DNA from: Harmothoe impar
Taxonomy: Eukaryota > Annelida > Polychaeta > Phyllodocida > Polynoidae
Direction of reading: 5' to 3'
Assembly: GCA_947462335.1 (NCBI GenBank)
Contig: OX381717.1
Location: 21,319,166 to 21,383,165 of the forward strand
Length of the DNA: 64,000 bases
Shown here: one piece after another, positions 53,406 through 64,000 of the stretch
Position numbering within the stretch: the first letter of the stretch is position 1
Layout of the letters: the number at the start of each line of letters is the position of its first letter
The notes under the pieces: model-generated
The model's database searches: none
What the model saw: the letters and a program-made list of their open reading frames with translations, nothing else
Told to the model about the DNA's origin: nothing
Translations under genes and position numbers: made by a program

Positions 53406-54909
53406 TACGCTGCCTAGATAGAGGGTTACCACCCCCACCATAGCACTAAGGAGTAAATGACCAACACAGAAAGGCACGCGGGGTGGGCCTTATAATGTAT
53501 CTAAAATGCACATACAGGGCATTTGCGGGTCTCCCTCAAAATGCTGCCATCTTGTCCCTAGTTAATTTCTAGAACAGTAGCCTAAATGTATTTCCAGAAA
53601 ACGATTAGTACATGTATCTCATAAAGAGTGGGAGAGGGATATCGTACATAGAAAGTCCTTCCGCTTTGTTGGTTTTCAAACTATAAAACCATCATCAAAG
53701 AACCATTTATCTCAGGTATATCATGGAGGTCACTGATTATAGCGATGGCGCATCTACCTTTATTACTTTTATTGTCCTAGTTAATTGTTATGGCTCTGAT
53801 TACCACCCACACCATGAGGACACACACCATAATGGACCGCCGCCAAAGATGCACGTGGTCGGCAATTATTGCATTAAAAGAGCATCTGACTCGGGAAAAG
53901 TATCATTACCCTATGTATACATTGTTTATACTTACAATGTAGTTGTAACACATATGTATAACTAGGGTAGTCGGGGTGAGGGGAGAGGGGGCGGGGTGAG
54001 GGGTTAACCCGAGGGTAACCAAGCTACTACAGACACTGATACAATGTAACCATGGTGATGAGATCAAAGAGCCTTAGGGGCGGCGTTGGCGGCATCTAAC
54101 AAACATCTAAGGACATCAAAGGGTGTGACAGACAAGGGCTGCACGCGTTAAGGTCATCAGAGGTCATTAATGCAGCAACACATGATCAACTTGTGTGCTG
54201 GGGTTTGTGGTGGGTTCTGGGCACGAGGGGGTAGACTACTAGGGGTACACTCGTTGCTCACTGCTTTATTGTCCACTAACCCTCACCCCTGGAATACTTT
54301 TTTAATACTTTCTCTATCCCTCTATTTATGTGTTGCTAAATTGCACCATTTGACATCTAAATTTTCAAAATTTTCTGGGGGGGGGGGGCATACCCTTAGA
54401 ACCCCCCTACCTTGGTCGCAGCGCTGCGCTTTCGAACCGCGGCGCTTCGCGCCCCAATATGTTGACGCTCACTTTATCAGTTTGGAAAAGTCTCACTCTT
54501 GCTCATTCCCAAAAGTTGACAACCCTGTGCTATATTGTTTTGTTTTTTATTAATCGTAGGTTTCATTGCTTCGATAGCAATAAATGGTTTATATGCAAAC
54601 CCCTTCATATATGAACAGGGTTGGGTCTGACTACAGACTAGGCAAACGTTCACAGATGACGTCAACTGCTAGGGCGTGTACATGTATAACGTACATATGG
54701 GTTTTAAAGTTTATTGCGACTAATAAGTGGCTACTAGGCATTCATTTATCATATGAAATGTCCAAGATATTGACAAGAGGTCAATATTGAAAAATTTCCA
54801 GAAATTAATCATGACAACATCAGTGAACGTTCCCTATGGGACTTTAACCGCTGTACATAAATCCTAATGGGGATTGTAAGGACTACAATGAGGGTGGGTG
54901 TAGGTTTCC

Positions 54910-54990
54910 GTGTGGGGGTGTGGGTGTGTGGGTGTGTGGGTGTGTGGGTGTGTGGGTGTGTGGGTGTGTGGGTGTGTGGGTGCGTGTGTG
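54910..54990. repeat. 8-bp repeat (GTGTGTGG)n
   Basis: Nearly pure array of GTGTGTGG, G-rich on the plus strand. Confidence 0.95.
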
Positions 54991-57568
54991 TCGGGGTGGG
55001 GTAATTAGCGGTCGGACACCACACACTGTATGTGTTGTGTTGGGTGCTGTTTTACCCCTTGTTTGTACACACAGAATACAACACAGCTATTTAATCCCTG
55101 CTCATCGCCCACAAACATCCCCCTTTATAAAACAACTACATCTCCCACACATGAGCCTGAGGAAAGCAGGTCCTGACACCCTGAATTATTGACTTTGCTG
55201 CATCCATTCTCTCAATTTTTGGGCAAAATCGTAAAAAATAAAAACATTTAAAAGAAAACAGCTAGATTCTTTCATCACGTCACTAGAAACGCATTTTTTA
55301 GCCTTGTATCCATTAATTCCGAGATTGTGCTTCACTAGTCTATATAAGTTATCGTACATATACATGTATCACAGAATCAATGGCATGTCTTTCCATGGTG
55401 ACTCTGTGACAGTAATACCATTCCCTACACCCCTATACCTGCCCATACACATGCCGTACCCCTGTCCCGGGTGCCCCCATGTCAGTGGTTAGCCTTTTAG
55501 TCCTGCTTTTAAGTCAGTGTATCCATGACAACCACCCAGCCGGAAGACATGGGCATGGTGGGAAGACTGTAGTATTGGTGCTGAATAAGAGGTAATCTAG
55601 TTTGTCGTTCCTCTGCCAGGTGCTGCTGCTGTATCTTGGGTCTAGGCAAGAGCCATTTCTGTAGGGGATTACCTGCGGAAGTGACGCCATTCAAAATGTC
55701 CAGGGGCGGACCAGGAGGTCTCACTTTAGGGAGTGCCCCCCCCCCCCTCTTTTGAAAACATTCTAGATTTTTCTTCTGATATTTTGATCACTTTTCGGTA
55801 CTTATGTGTTTGGTGCCCCCTCCCCTTTCCGCCCCTAATTTCCCATAATGCTCAGCAATCGTGGCTGGTGTGGGATTTTCACTGGAAGGAAAATGCTAGT
55901 ACATGTACATGTACCTAAATACCACCAGGGCCCCCCTGGCAGGGTCCTATCCCGGGTCCTATACTATTAAAGGTAGCAGTCTCCTTCTCTTCTAGATTCT
56001 AGGTTGGTACACTGTCCTGGAAGTGTTTAGGAATGAGACGTGTTTAGCATCTCCATGTGTTTAGAATGTGTTTCATTTCTAATCACTTTGCATTTTTTGT
56101 GTTTAAACCCTAAGCACATAGGGGTTCTAAACACTATGATGGACTTTTTCTAGCTTCTAAACACCATAGTGTTTAGATATATCCCCTCCAACCCCTGCTG
56201 CCTCCTCCCACCTCAGTGGTAACCTAGGTAACCAATGAGCTTAATGTTGTTGTTTCATTTCTGGGTGTCACTTCCTGGGACCTGCCAGGGATAATCCCAT
56301 TGGGGACACTGGGGTCAGGCTGAGTTATGTTTATTCACTGGTGTCAGGTTACATATATGCATCATGAAGATCTCCACCTGCCACATGTGCTAAAGTTCTG
56401 GTCACTCTTGAAGAAGACTTCAAACAGAAAAGAAGGGAGGCCTCCATGCACTGGACTTTGCAATTTCCATAGGAGCTACCATGAATTAGGTAAGGTTCTA
56501 TGGAAGATCTAATTCTGTATTGAAACCACAGAATCCAATAAGATAGCATACTAATTATCTGGTTGCAGCTGGGGGTATTCTCATCTAGCACTGGAGTATG
56601 GTTTGATAGTTAACTACTACATCAAAATAGCAGTAGTCTGACTTTGTTCTATGGGACACTGTATAACGATTGAATATCTTACTTCTCTTCCCCAGGTTGT
56701 TGTTGCTGAGATGAATCTAAAATTACAGAGGATAAACTGAACTACTCTATATCAACTTTAACATAGAAAGACCTAAGGAAGAGGAATATATTATCATTAA
56801 TTGATGCTAGCCCAAGCCCCAAATAAAGTTGAAACACCTAAACACATGATATCTAAACACAATGATAATCTAAACACTTTGGAACCTAAACACCAGCATT
56901 TTCTAAACACTTCATGTCTAAACACCTGGATTTCTAAACATGTTTAGCCCCTAAACATGTTTCCAAAAGTGGGACAGTGAAGTGCTTAGGAAAGTGTTTA
57001 GAATCTAAACACTTGCCCTGAGAGTGTAGGTACCATCATGCCCTTCATCAAGGTACCACCAGGACCCTTACCTATAGTTGTGGACGGAGTCAGGGCAGGA
57101 TTAACTAAGGAGTTTAGCCAAAAAGTGCCATCTGGGTAGTGTAGGCCTCCATGTAGACTGTCACAGACTGACTGAGTCTAACCCTTAATGACAGCACAAT
57201 GCTGAAATATATGCCATGCCCTTGTCGTCATGATGTATAAATGCATCCTTGGCGAGGAACTCGTCAGGTCTGTATTCATACATCATGCCGACCATACAGG
57301 GTTGAGACACTCCTGAAGGATCGGTATGATGCAGTAATGCAGCACTGCATGATGCATACTCACATGGGTCGCTATCATGCATGGGGCATATTACATTAAA
57401 GCATGTTGAGATTATTTGACGACGCGGGAAAATATGTTACCGGGTAACCAGCGTTCATGTCACTTCCGGTTAATAAAGTGACGTCACTAGTTGGCGCCTT
57501 CCTTGTCACGATGGAAGCAGGAGTCAGTCCCTTGTCTTTATTTGCATGAGACCTCGATAAAATCAATA

Positions 57569-57590
57569 GGTTATGGGCCCAGCAAGCTTC
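57569..57590 (+). other. Primer-binding site, half-tRNA iMet type
   Basis: GGTTATGGGCCCAGC starts at the first base after the 5' LTR and is the complement of the conserved CTGGGCCCATAACC anticodon arm of initiator tRNA-Met. The match extends to 21 of 22 positions. Priming from an internal cleaved 5' half of iMet is known from Drosophila copia. Confidence 0.85.
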
Positions 57591-58304
57591 GATCTACGGT
57601 TGAAGGTTTGAGGTAAATGCAGAGAGGAGATAGAAGGTCGGATGGGCCTTGGAAGGTCGACTTTGAGTGCTTTAGAAAGTCGGCGAATTGGACGCGCCGA
57701 GGACGCTGTGGGCACGGGAACCACATGGTTTGGCGACGTCGGAGAGGACAGCGTGGCAGGCAGGACGACGTGGGAGAGTAGCAGCAAAGACCAGGAGCCG
57801 GGGAGAGTGGCATCTCCAACTTCTCGGCAAGGAGAGGTATGGCCATGTCGGCGTTGGCGATCGACGATATCGTCTTGGAATTACGTGTTTGGAGCATGGC
57901 CATTTGGAGTTACAGCCGGCAGTTACAGACAGTGGTTGGTAGTTACAGAGGTCGTGTAAGTAGCCAAGACAGTCTGTGTTGTGTATTGACTGGTGGACAC
58001 TGACAGTGAGATCGACTTGGAGGTAGGCTACAACTTACAAGGGACGTCACATGTACGAGACCAAGTCAAGGGGAGTCTGTTAGATGTTTGTTTCGTCTTG
58101 GGGTGTGTGTCAGACAGTTACAGACAGTTACTGGTAGTTACAGAGGTCGTGTAAGCATCCAGTAAGGTCGGTGTGGTGTTTGTGTCGACGTGGGGTGTGT
58201 GGTGCCATCGAGAGACACATGGAGGTGACGTTGTGTAGTGTGTCACTGCAGGTGACGTCAGGAGACTGCAGGTGACGTCAGGAGACTGCAGGTGACCTCA
58301 GGAG

Positions 58305-58580
58305 ACTAGGAGAACACTGTGTGTACATGGGACACTGAGTGATGTACGGCAACACTGTGTGTACAGGAGAACACTGTGTGTACATGGGACACTGAGTGAT
58401 GTACGGCAACACTGTGTGTACAGGAGAACACTGTGTGTACATGGGACACTGAGTGATGTACGGCAACACAGTGTGTACAGGAGAACACAGTGTGTACATG
58501 GGACACTGAGTGATGTACGGCAACACAGTGTGTACAGGAGAACACTGTGTGTACAGGAGAACACCGTGTGTACAGGAGAC
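58305..58580 (+). repeat. 57-bp minisatellite inside the TRIM-like element
   Basis: Four copies with period 57 bp, anchored on GATGTACGGC at 58341, 58398, 58455 and 58512. Each holds two ACACTGTGTGTACA-like motifs. The spurious open frames in this stretch come from this repeat. Confidence 0.9.
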
Positions 58581-59264
58581 ACTGGATTTTTTTTTTCTTT
58601 AGAGTAGGGAGGTGAGGGCTGAAGCCTCACACGGAAATGAAGTACTGGTGACCTCTCTTTCCAAGTATAGGTATTATGTTTTTAATTAGATATTAATAGC
58701 CGGTGATGGCTATTTGGTATGGTTTAATGTTAAAACATATAAAAGACCTATTATATATTATCACCTTTTAATAGCTAAGGTATATATGCTATTTAGTGTA
58801 TTATGTAACAACATAAGAAGTTATTGTTGTATTAAAACTAAGAACTATTGGACATTTAAATACTAGATCAAGGACATCTATAGACCTATATCTAAAAGAC
58901 ACTGAACATTATTTCTTAAAAAGTAAACATTCAATATACAGGAGGAGTGTTTCAATAACAGACACTAAAACTATATTTTAAGGAGGAGTGTTTACACTCA
59001 CACATTCATATTCATAAGTTCTTATTCATTGTGTATTCTAAAGTTTTACTGTATGTTCTAAAACAGTATATTTTCACTTGTCGAGGAGGAGTGTTGAGAT
59101 TATTTGACGACGCGGGAAAATATGTTACCGGGTAACCAGCGTTCATGTCACTTCCGGTTAATAAAGTGACGTCACTAGTTGGCGCCTTCCTTGTCACGAT
59201 GGAAGCAGGAGTCAGTCCCTTGTCTTTATTTGCATGAGACCTCGATAAAATCAATAAAGCAGTG

Positions 59265-59529
59265 CACTGAAAAAGTAAACTTGTCTCCAGACTCGTTGAA
59301 GTGACTATCATAAACTAAACGATTCAAAAGTTGTCTAACCTACCAGGTTACCATCCCACCAATAGAATCTAGAGCTGGCAAATGTCAGGTTTTGGGCTGG
59401 CACAGGCCAAATGGGTCTTCTATCTCCAGCTAGAAGACCCGCTTCCTTGTCACTTAGACAAGTTTCTGACTCGTTAATTTCATGACCGTCACTTTGAAGA
59501 GTCGGGAGACAAGTACATTTTTTGAGTGT
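59265..59529. mobile_element. 265-bp MITE beside the TRIM-like element
   Basis: CACTGAAAAAGTAAACTTGT and ACAAGTACATTTTTTGAGTG, extended by CTCCAGACTCG / GAGTCGGGAG, make a TIR of about 35 bp. It lies within the same host MITE as the LTR element. Confidence 0.75.
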
Positions 59530-59670
59530 GTGCTGCCCTTAGAGGGTTAGCTAAGTGTGGTGGTGGTGGTGAGACACTTGGTACCCACATTGTGGGCTGT
59601 GGGGTGAGACATGAAGTGAGGTCTGTAAACTTTGTCACAATGTGCCAGCTAAGGGGGCTCTAAGCCTTTA

Positions 59671-60075
59671 ACCCTTTAAGGAAGGCATGTCACTAAAAGA
59701 TGACATTTTTCGGCATGATGCACCAATGCAGCCAAGGCAAGTAACTCTCCGGAGCTGCATTGGTGTATCATGCTGACCCTTCTGAAGTGTCTTAACCTTG
59801 TAGGGTCGGTAGGATGCTTGAATGCAGCGCTGGTGTGTTACTCACCAGGGCTGCATTCATGCATCACGACGACCAGGGGCATGATGCAATAACGCATTAT
59901 GCTGCCATTAAAATATTAAGCACTGCATTGTGCTTATATGGACTATGCCATTTATTGGTATGATGCAGGAATGCAGCCCTGGAGCATCTAATATCCAGGG
60001 CTGCATTCATGCATCATGCCAGGCATGGAACACCAATGATTTATTCGCCAGGGCTGTGTTGTTGCATTATGACGA
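59671..60075. mobile_element. Twin-hairpin MITE copy plus adjoining partial copy
   Basis: AACCCTTTAAGGAAGGCATG opens a copy ending near 59920. A further ATGATGCAGGAATGCAGCCC ... GCTGCATTCATGCATCATG hairpin follows to about 60075. Confidence 0.75.
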
Positions 60076-61589
60076 GAAATGAACATCGACGTGTACTGAT
60101 GAACCTTGAATCACCTAAAGGCCTAAGGCTGGTGCTGCTGCTGCTGGTAGTACCTTTTGGTGGTAAAAAGAAAAAGGGTAACACCCACACCCAACATGTT
60201 TTTGTGACCTCTATTATATCAAATTTCAAGTCAATATGTTTAAGTTCTTCTCATTTTTGCCTTGGGAGTCAAAGCAATGGTTTTCTTTCTATAATTATAT
60301 TAATGAGTCATTCATTACTCCTTGATATAGGCGTCCCGTCTAGTTAGTGGCATTGGTTATTTCCCTCGTTGCTATTTCGTATCACCTGTAAAAGTATGCC
60401 TGTGTAATTTGAACCAGGCTAGTACACACGTTATAACAACACCAACAAGTTAACAACAAACAACAATAAACACCCCACACCTTCCCCACACCTTAGGTTC
60501 TAAAGAAGCTAATGACGCGGTTACCATGACAACCTGTAGATTACTGTAACGTCACAGGACACATGTGTTACCATGGTAACCACAGAGCACGTCATGTGCC
60601 ATCATGTGGCATCTAAATGAATGGCCTTTAATATTTTTAATGTGGAAGGGCCATGGTACAAAATATGTAGAATGTATTAGACATCTGTGACCACCCACCC
60701 CGACGGACGCTATCAAATAATCCTAAAGACTAAAGTTTATAATAGGTATATTTATATAGCATATGCCTTATGAGTAGCCTTATGATATAAAGATTTGCCA
60801 AACCATTTCCAACGTTAAAGTGCACATTACATTAGAATAAACCGATTCCAAGTCGAGATAACTTCTTAAGTTCTTTATAATCATATTATAGCCCCCTCCC
60901 CCTGCTGTTACAAAATTATCACTCCCTAAGCCATCGGCACCGATACTATAAATGGCTGAAAGTCCACCATTGCCAACGGCATCATAACAACTTTTAAAGC
61001 AGTGAACCCAGAGTAATGTAACCATATTCAGGATTCCGTCACATATCTGATATCACATGTGTTCCCTCCTTAGGAATGTTGAACCTGCTGACCCCCAAAC
61101 TGATACCCCCGACCTCCCTACCCACACCCATCCCTCCTCCTGGTAAAAAATCTGACACCCCCCCCCCCCCCCCCCCACACACACACCCTCGCTTACCCCT
61201 ATCCCCATCCCACCCCGACGAACGCGATTTAAAAGTTTACGTAATCCCCATGCGTTATCAGTGCCTCAATCCAGCACCTTCCAAACAACACCGACAACTT
61301 AATTAGGCCATCCATGCATCCCTCTGTACTCTAGGCCTACATGCACGCCTACAGGTGGCAAAACTAAGCCTAAAAACTAGACATTCACACTCAAGGAATC
61401 CCAGCCAAGCCTAAGACATGGCCTAGAATGTTGAGCCGCTCAAACGCTCAGACAAAGCCAGTGAACTCAACCTCAAGCCGTGGAGGCTGGGTCAGGACGG
61501 ACTGAAGATCCCCTCCTATCTCCTGAAAAGTCAACAAAAACTTTCCAAAACTTTTAGCAAGTGTTAAAGCAGGTGTGAAATGGACTTAC

Positions 61590-61650
61590 CTTGGGTTACA
61601 ATGTGTAATAATAGTCCTAAATAGCAGAGTATTAACGTACTCCTGTCCAT
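61590..61650 (-). CDS. Nephrin-like gene, coding exon 1 (signal peptide)
   Basis: The start codon at 61648-61650 opens MDRSTLILCYLGLLLHIVTQ, a short basic head followed by a hydrophobic core, as expected of a signal peptide. The exon ends ACCCAAG before GTAAGT (donor 61584-61589), giving 61 nt and phase 1, which fits the phase-1 start of exon 2. An in-frame ATG at 61786-61788 would add about 46 proline- and serine-rich residues before the signal peptide. I chose the inner ATG because it puts the hydrophobic core at the N terminus. Linking this exon to exon 2, 37.8 kb away, rests on strand, phase and signal-peptide logic only. An alternative is that it is the first exon of another minus-strand transcript. 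Confidence 0.6.
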
Positions 61651-62954
61651 GGCTGTGGTAGTGCTAGATCTCCATGAGTGGGGACTGGAGGAGTGTGTAG
61701 GGTACGGGAGGAGTGGGTGAGGGGTGTAACTAGTAGGTGGGTAGGTGGGGAGGGGGGGAGGGGGTGTAGGGGGCTGCACTGACCCCACGCGGCGGAGAGC
61801 GGTACTAAAGGAGTGGGAGGGGGCGTTCGGAAAGGGATAAGGTCAAACTCCTAGGTACGTTCGTGAGCGCTTTTAAGTTAAGGTCTAAGGTCTTAAGGGA
61901 GTATTTTTCTTATGATATAGGGGTGGTGGATGTGCGTCCGGAAGGGGGACTAAAGAAAGTCACTACTTTTTATTTCTAATGAAAAGGGTGAAAATATCAT
62001 TAGAATTTCCCCCAAAAAAATGTGTGTATGCATAATGGGGGGGGGGGGGGGGGCATTTGGGAATGCCCCTACCCCTATCCTACATAATTTCAAGGACCAG
62101 CAATTATATAGGCTATGAGATTTATAACGGAGAGATGTTAAGTAGGTACTTCCCCTGTGTTTTACCAGACATGCACTTAACTTAATGTTAATTGGTTAAT
62201 TGAGACACCTGTGCTCCGGCTAGGAACAGAAATTAAGGAGAGACTTCCATCCACAACAAAATTTCTAGGCCAAAAAAAAAGAAAGAAAGGTGAGTTTCTT
62301 TATTTTTCAATTCCAAATGGAAATCATCTTTCCATGGCAGCACATATCAACAACTACAATTTTGGCTCTAAAACGTTATTTTTAATTCCAAATTTAGAAG
62401 CTTTTCACCAAAAATGGAATATTTTGTGTACCCCAGAAAAAGTACTCTCGAGCAATATTTTGGCTTATTTCTTCCAGTGTAGGCCATAGTGGCGCCCCCT
62501 GGTGGCCAACATTGATACTAATCATAATCCCGTGGGGGATACCCCTTCCTGCTTGCCTGCTCACACATTTAAACTACAGCTGTGGCCCCGGGGTGTGGCA
62601 GATTTGAGGTTGGGGGTTAACAAAATGTCTCCCCTTTTCAGCAAATTCCTGTAATAATTTAAATAATGAGCGCTCCCTTATATCAACGAGTGTAAGTTGC
62701 ATTAGCTACAGATGATATTAAGGAATACACCCCTCCCCTCCCTCCACTCACAAAGCTCACCTCTGAGTTGCCCATCTCTAGTACTTTCCTAACGCCCCCA
62801 TGTGACTGTGACTAAGTTAGCAGGGAGGTGGGAGTAACCTGACTCCTGGCGGCATTAACTAGAACCATAGACATAGGTCAACGTCTATGCTAGAACCAAC
62901 TGGCCGTCACCAAGAGCCTCCTAGACTGGCACCAGTCTCTGAGTCCTTGCAGCC

Positions 62955-63215
62955 ACTCCCTACAGCCACTCACACAGAACTCACACAGCCACTCACACAG
63001 CAGTTACTCAGCACTCACACAGCACTCACACAGCACTCACACAGCCAGTCACTCAGCACTCACACAGCACTCACACAGCACTCACAGCATGGCACTCACA
63101 CAGCACTCACAGCATGGCACTCACACAGCACTCACATAGCACTCACAGCATGGCACTCACACAGCACTCACACAGCACTGACAGCATGGCATTCACAGCA
63201 CTCAGTGCACCCCAG
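62955..63215. repeat. Minisatellite (ACTCACACAGC)n
   Basis: Variable 10-22 bp units of ACTCACACAGC, some with GCATGGC inserted. The apparent 111-codon frame is a repeat artefact. Lies upstream of exon 1. Confidence 0.92.
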
Positions 63216-63417
63216 GCTGTAGACTTGCTCAAACCTCACACTCCAAATGGGCAATTTTCACTGCTGGGGTGTTGGTGTTTGCCAAATTGGGAAGTTCTAA
63301 ACAAATTACATTAATACCTTCATGCCCCAGGCTTTAGGAGCAACTTACATATGTACAATCCGAGACATGGGTGACCCATTATGTCTTTTGCCCCCCCCCC
63401 CCCCAAAAAAAAAAAGT

Positions 63418-63580
<163 letters not shown>

Positions 63581-63659
63581 GTGGGCGGGGCAGGTCAGCA
63601 GGGGCGATGTGGGGGATTGGCGGCGCCGTGGAGTTGACTCAAATAAAAATGTAAATCCC

Positions 63660-63738
63660 CCCCTTTTAGAGTGTGGTTTTCAATGGCTTTTTAGAGTGTG
63701 GTTTTCAATGGCTTTTTAGAGTGTGGTTTTCAATGGCA
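63660..63738. repeat. 27-bp tandem repeat, about three copies
   Basis: Unit TTTTAGAGTGTGGTTTTCAA followed by TGGC, directly repeated. Confidence 0.9.
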
Positions 63739-64000
63739 CGGAGCAAACATCAAAAAGAAAAAAATATAGGGTGACCCAGCATTATTAGATTGTGTTACCA
63801 TAGCATGGTATTGTATCTAAAACCACTGACAAGTACAACACGATGTGGTGGGAGGGTATCACTATCACAGGGTGTTGTTTTAGTCGGTGTTATATTCTTT
63901 TATATCTCTGTTAATGAACGACCATCCCCCAACTCCTACACTAAAATTCCCTCATAATGTTTTCGGGAATGTTTTATAAGGAATAAGGGTGTGGCCATTT

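Larger units (their letters stand above)
57404..59256 (+). mobile_element. TRIM-like LTR retroelement with identical 165-bp LTRs
   Basis: Two direct repeats, 57404-57568 and 59092-59256, are identical over all 165 bp. They start TGTTGAG and end TCAATA. The pentamer AAGCA flanks both sides (57399-57403 and 59257-59261), a 5-bp target-site duplication. Directly after the 5' LTR lies a primer-binding site complementary to the initiator tRNA-Met anticodon arm, and a GAGGAGGAG purine tract precedes the 3' LTR. The 1.5 kb interior has no gag, protease, integrase or RT frame that I can see, so the element is non-autonomous. It is inserted in a GGACGGCAT MITE copy. The identical LTRs imply recent insertion. 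Confidence 0.9.
57179..59549. mobile_element. Twin-hairpin MITE containing an LTR element and a second MITE
   Basis: The left part 57179-57403 runs from TAACCCTTAATGACAGCA to CATTAAAGCA. The right end (TGCTGCCCTTAGAGGGTTA) is at about 59531-59549. Between them are the TRIM-like LTR element and a 265-bp MITE, so three insertions are nested. Confidence 0.75.
23801..61589 (-). other. Intron 1 (37.8 kb): stretches without a recognised feature
   Basis: Apart from the tRNAs, mobile elements and simple repeats listed separately, I see no supportable feature in 24160-25500, 26180-26960, 27480-28410, 28720-29730, 33580-34470, 37345-37650, 37910-38670, 38900-39385, 39640-40180, 44380-45425, 46690-47575, 47820-48240, 48500-49280, 50350-50545, 52925-53135, 53410-54350, 55000-57175 and 60080-61585. 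Several G/C homopolymer tracts lie within (31261-31440, 48240-48495, 51215-51320). The short open frames there have no domain signature. Confidence 0.5.
898..61650 (-). other. Nephrin-like Ig-superfamily adhesion gene, 15 exons, 3' end outside the window
   Basis: This entry spans the host transcription unit from its probable start codon (61650) to the last exon seen (898). The chained exons encode a signal peptide, six two-cysteine Ig-like domains (exons 2+3, 4+5, 6+7+8, 9+10, 11+12, 13+14) and one cysteine-free Ig-like unit (exon 15). Every domain starts at a phase-1 intron, usually followed by a PP dipeptide (VPP, HPP, YPP, YPP). Domain 1 has the nephrin/Kirrel-type WVKDGYGMG and RDLPGYPHY strings. 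Family knowledge: nephrin, Drosophila Sns/Hibris and C. elegans SYG-2 are type I membrane proteins that bind Kirrel/Kirre partners at slit diaphragms, fusing myoblasts or synapses. Six canonical domains followed by a cysteine-less one fits nephrin (six Ig, spacer, more Ig, FN3) better than Kirrel (five Ig). FN3, transmembrane and tail exons would lie left of position 1, so they are not shown. Confidence 0.8.

Noticed and set aside
54170..54553. 127-codon open frame as a gene
   Set aside because: Covers a G run and a fragment of a hAT-like repeat (GGGGGCATACCC), with no recognisable domain.
57642..57959. Possible gag-like frame of about 105 codons after the 5' LTR
   Set aside because: No zinc knuckle, capsid or protease motif; alternative frames are open over the same stretch, so coding is not supported.
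58278..58630. Three overlapping open frames with repeated VHTVFSCT-like units
   Set aside because: All are readings of the 57-bp minisatellite inside the TRIM-like element.
61651..61788. Upstream in-frame ATG of exon 1 as translation start
   Set aside because: It would bury the hydrophobic core behind about 46 proline/serine-rich residues, which is atypical for a secreted signal peptide.

Overview
This is eukaryotic (metazoan) genomic DNA. The host signal is an intron-rich, multi-exon gene on the minus strand that runs almost the whole length of the window. It is surrounded and interrupted by retroelements, foldback or MITE-like elements, minisatellites and intron-resident tRNA genes. The repeat mix and intron sizes suggest a marine invertebrate, possibly a deuterostome such as an echinoderm or hemichordate. 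That assignment is inference; the sequence does not prove the species.

Host gene. Fifteen consecutive coding exons (61650 down to 898) can be chained with consistent GT-AG sites and intron phases. They give 2173 nt (724 codons plus 1 nt) of the N-terminal part of a nephrin / Sticks-and-stones / SYG-2-type cell-adhesion protein. In order it has a signal peptide, six Ig-like domains that each keep both cysteines, and a seventh Ig-like unit lacking both cysteines, where nephrin has its spacer. The C-terminal part (further Ig, FN3, membrane anchor, cytoplasmic tail) lies left of position 1. Exon 1 is separated from exon 2 by a 37.8 kb intron that holds most of the mobile DNA. Exons 2-15 occupy the left 24 kb.

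Layout. 1-24 kb: exons 15 to 2 with introns carrying MITEs, an RNase H-bearing LINE 3' fragment (7.5-8.7 kb), tRNA-Trp (9.7 kb), two 1.3-1.6 kb terminal-inverted-repeat elements (11.0-12.3 and 14.5-16.1 kb), a 32-bp minisatellite grown out of the exon 11 splice donor (12.8-13.6 kb), and a CR1/jockey-like RT fragment nested in a MITE (20.3-21.5 kb). 24-61.6 kb is intron 1: simple repeats, five tRNA genes (Leu, Val, Leu, Thr, Lys) between 31.9 and 37.3 kb, a tandem cluster of foldback elements (32.2-32.9 kb), a near-complete LINE ORF2 with one stop codon (40.9-44.4 kb), a 200-N assembly gap (49.8 kb), a third TIR element of the same architecture (51.4-52.7 kb) and a small LTR element with identical LTRs and a copia-type half-tRNA primer site (57.4-59.3 kb). 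61.6-64 kb: exon 1, its probable 5' flank and simple repeats.

No second protein-coding host gene was recognised. Most other open frames are short, low-complexity or inside repeats. Exon boundaries were read by eye from splice motifs, phase and Ig-domain logic, without transcript evidence.
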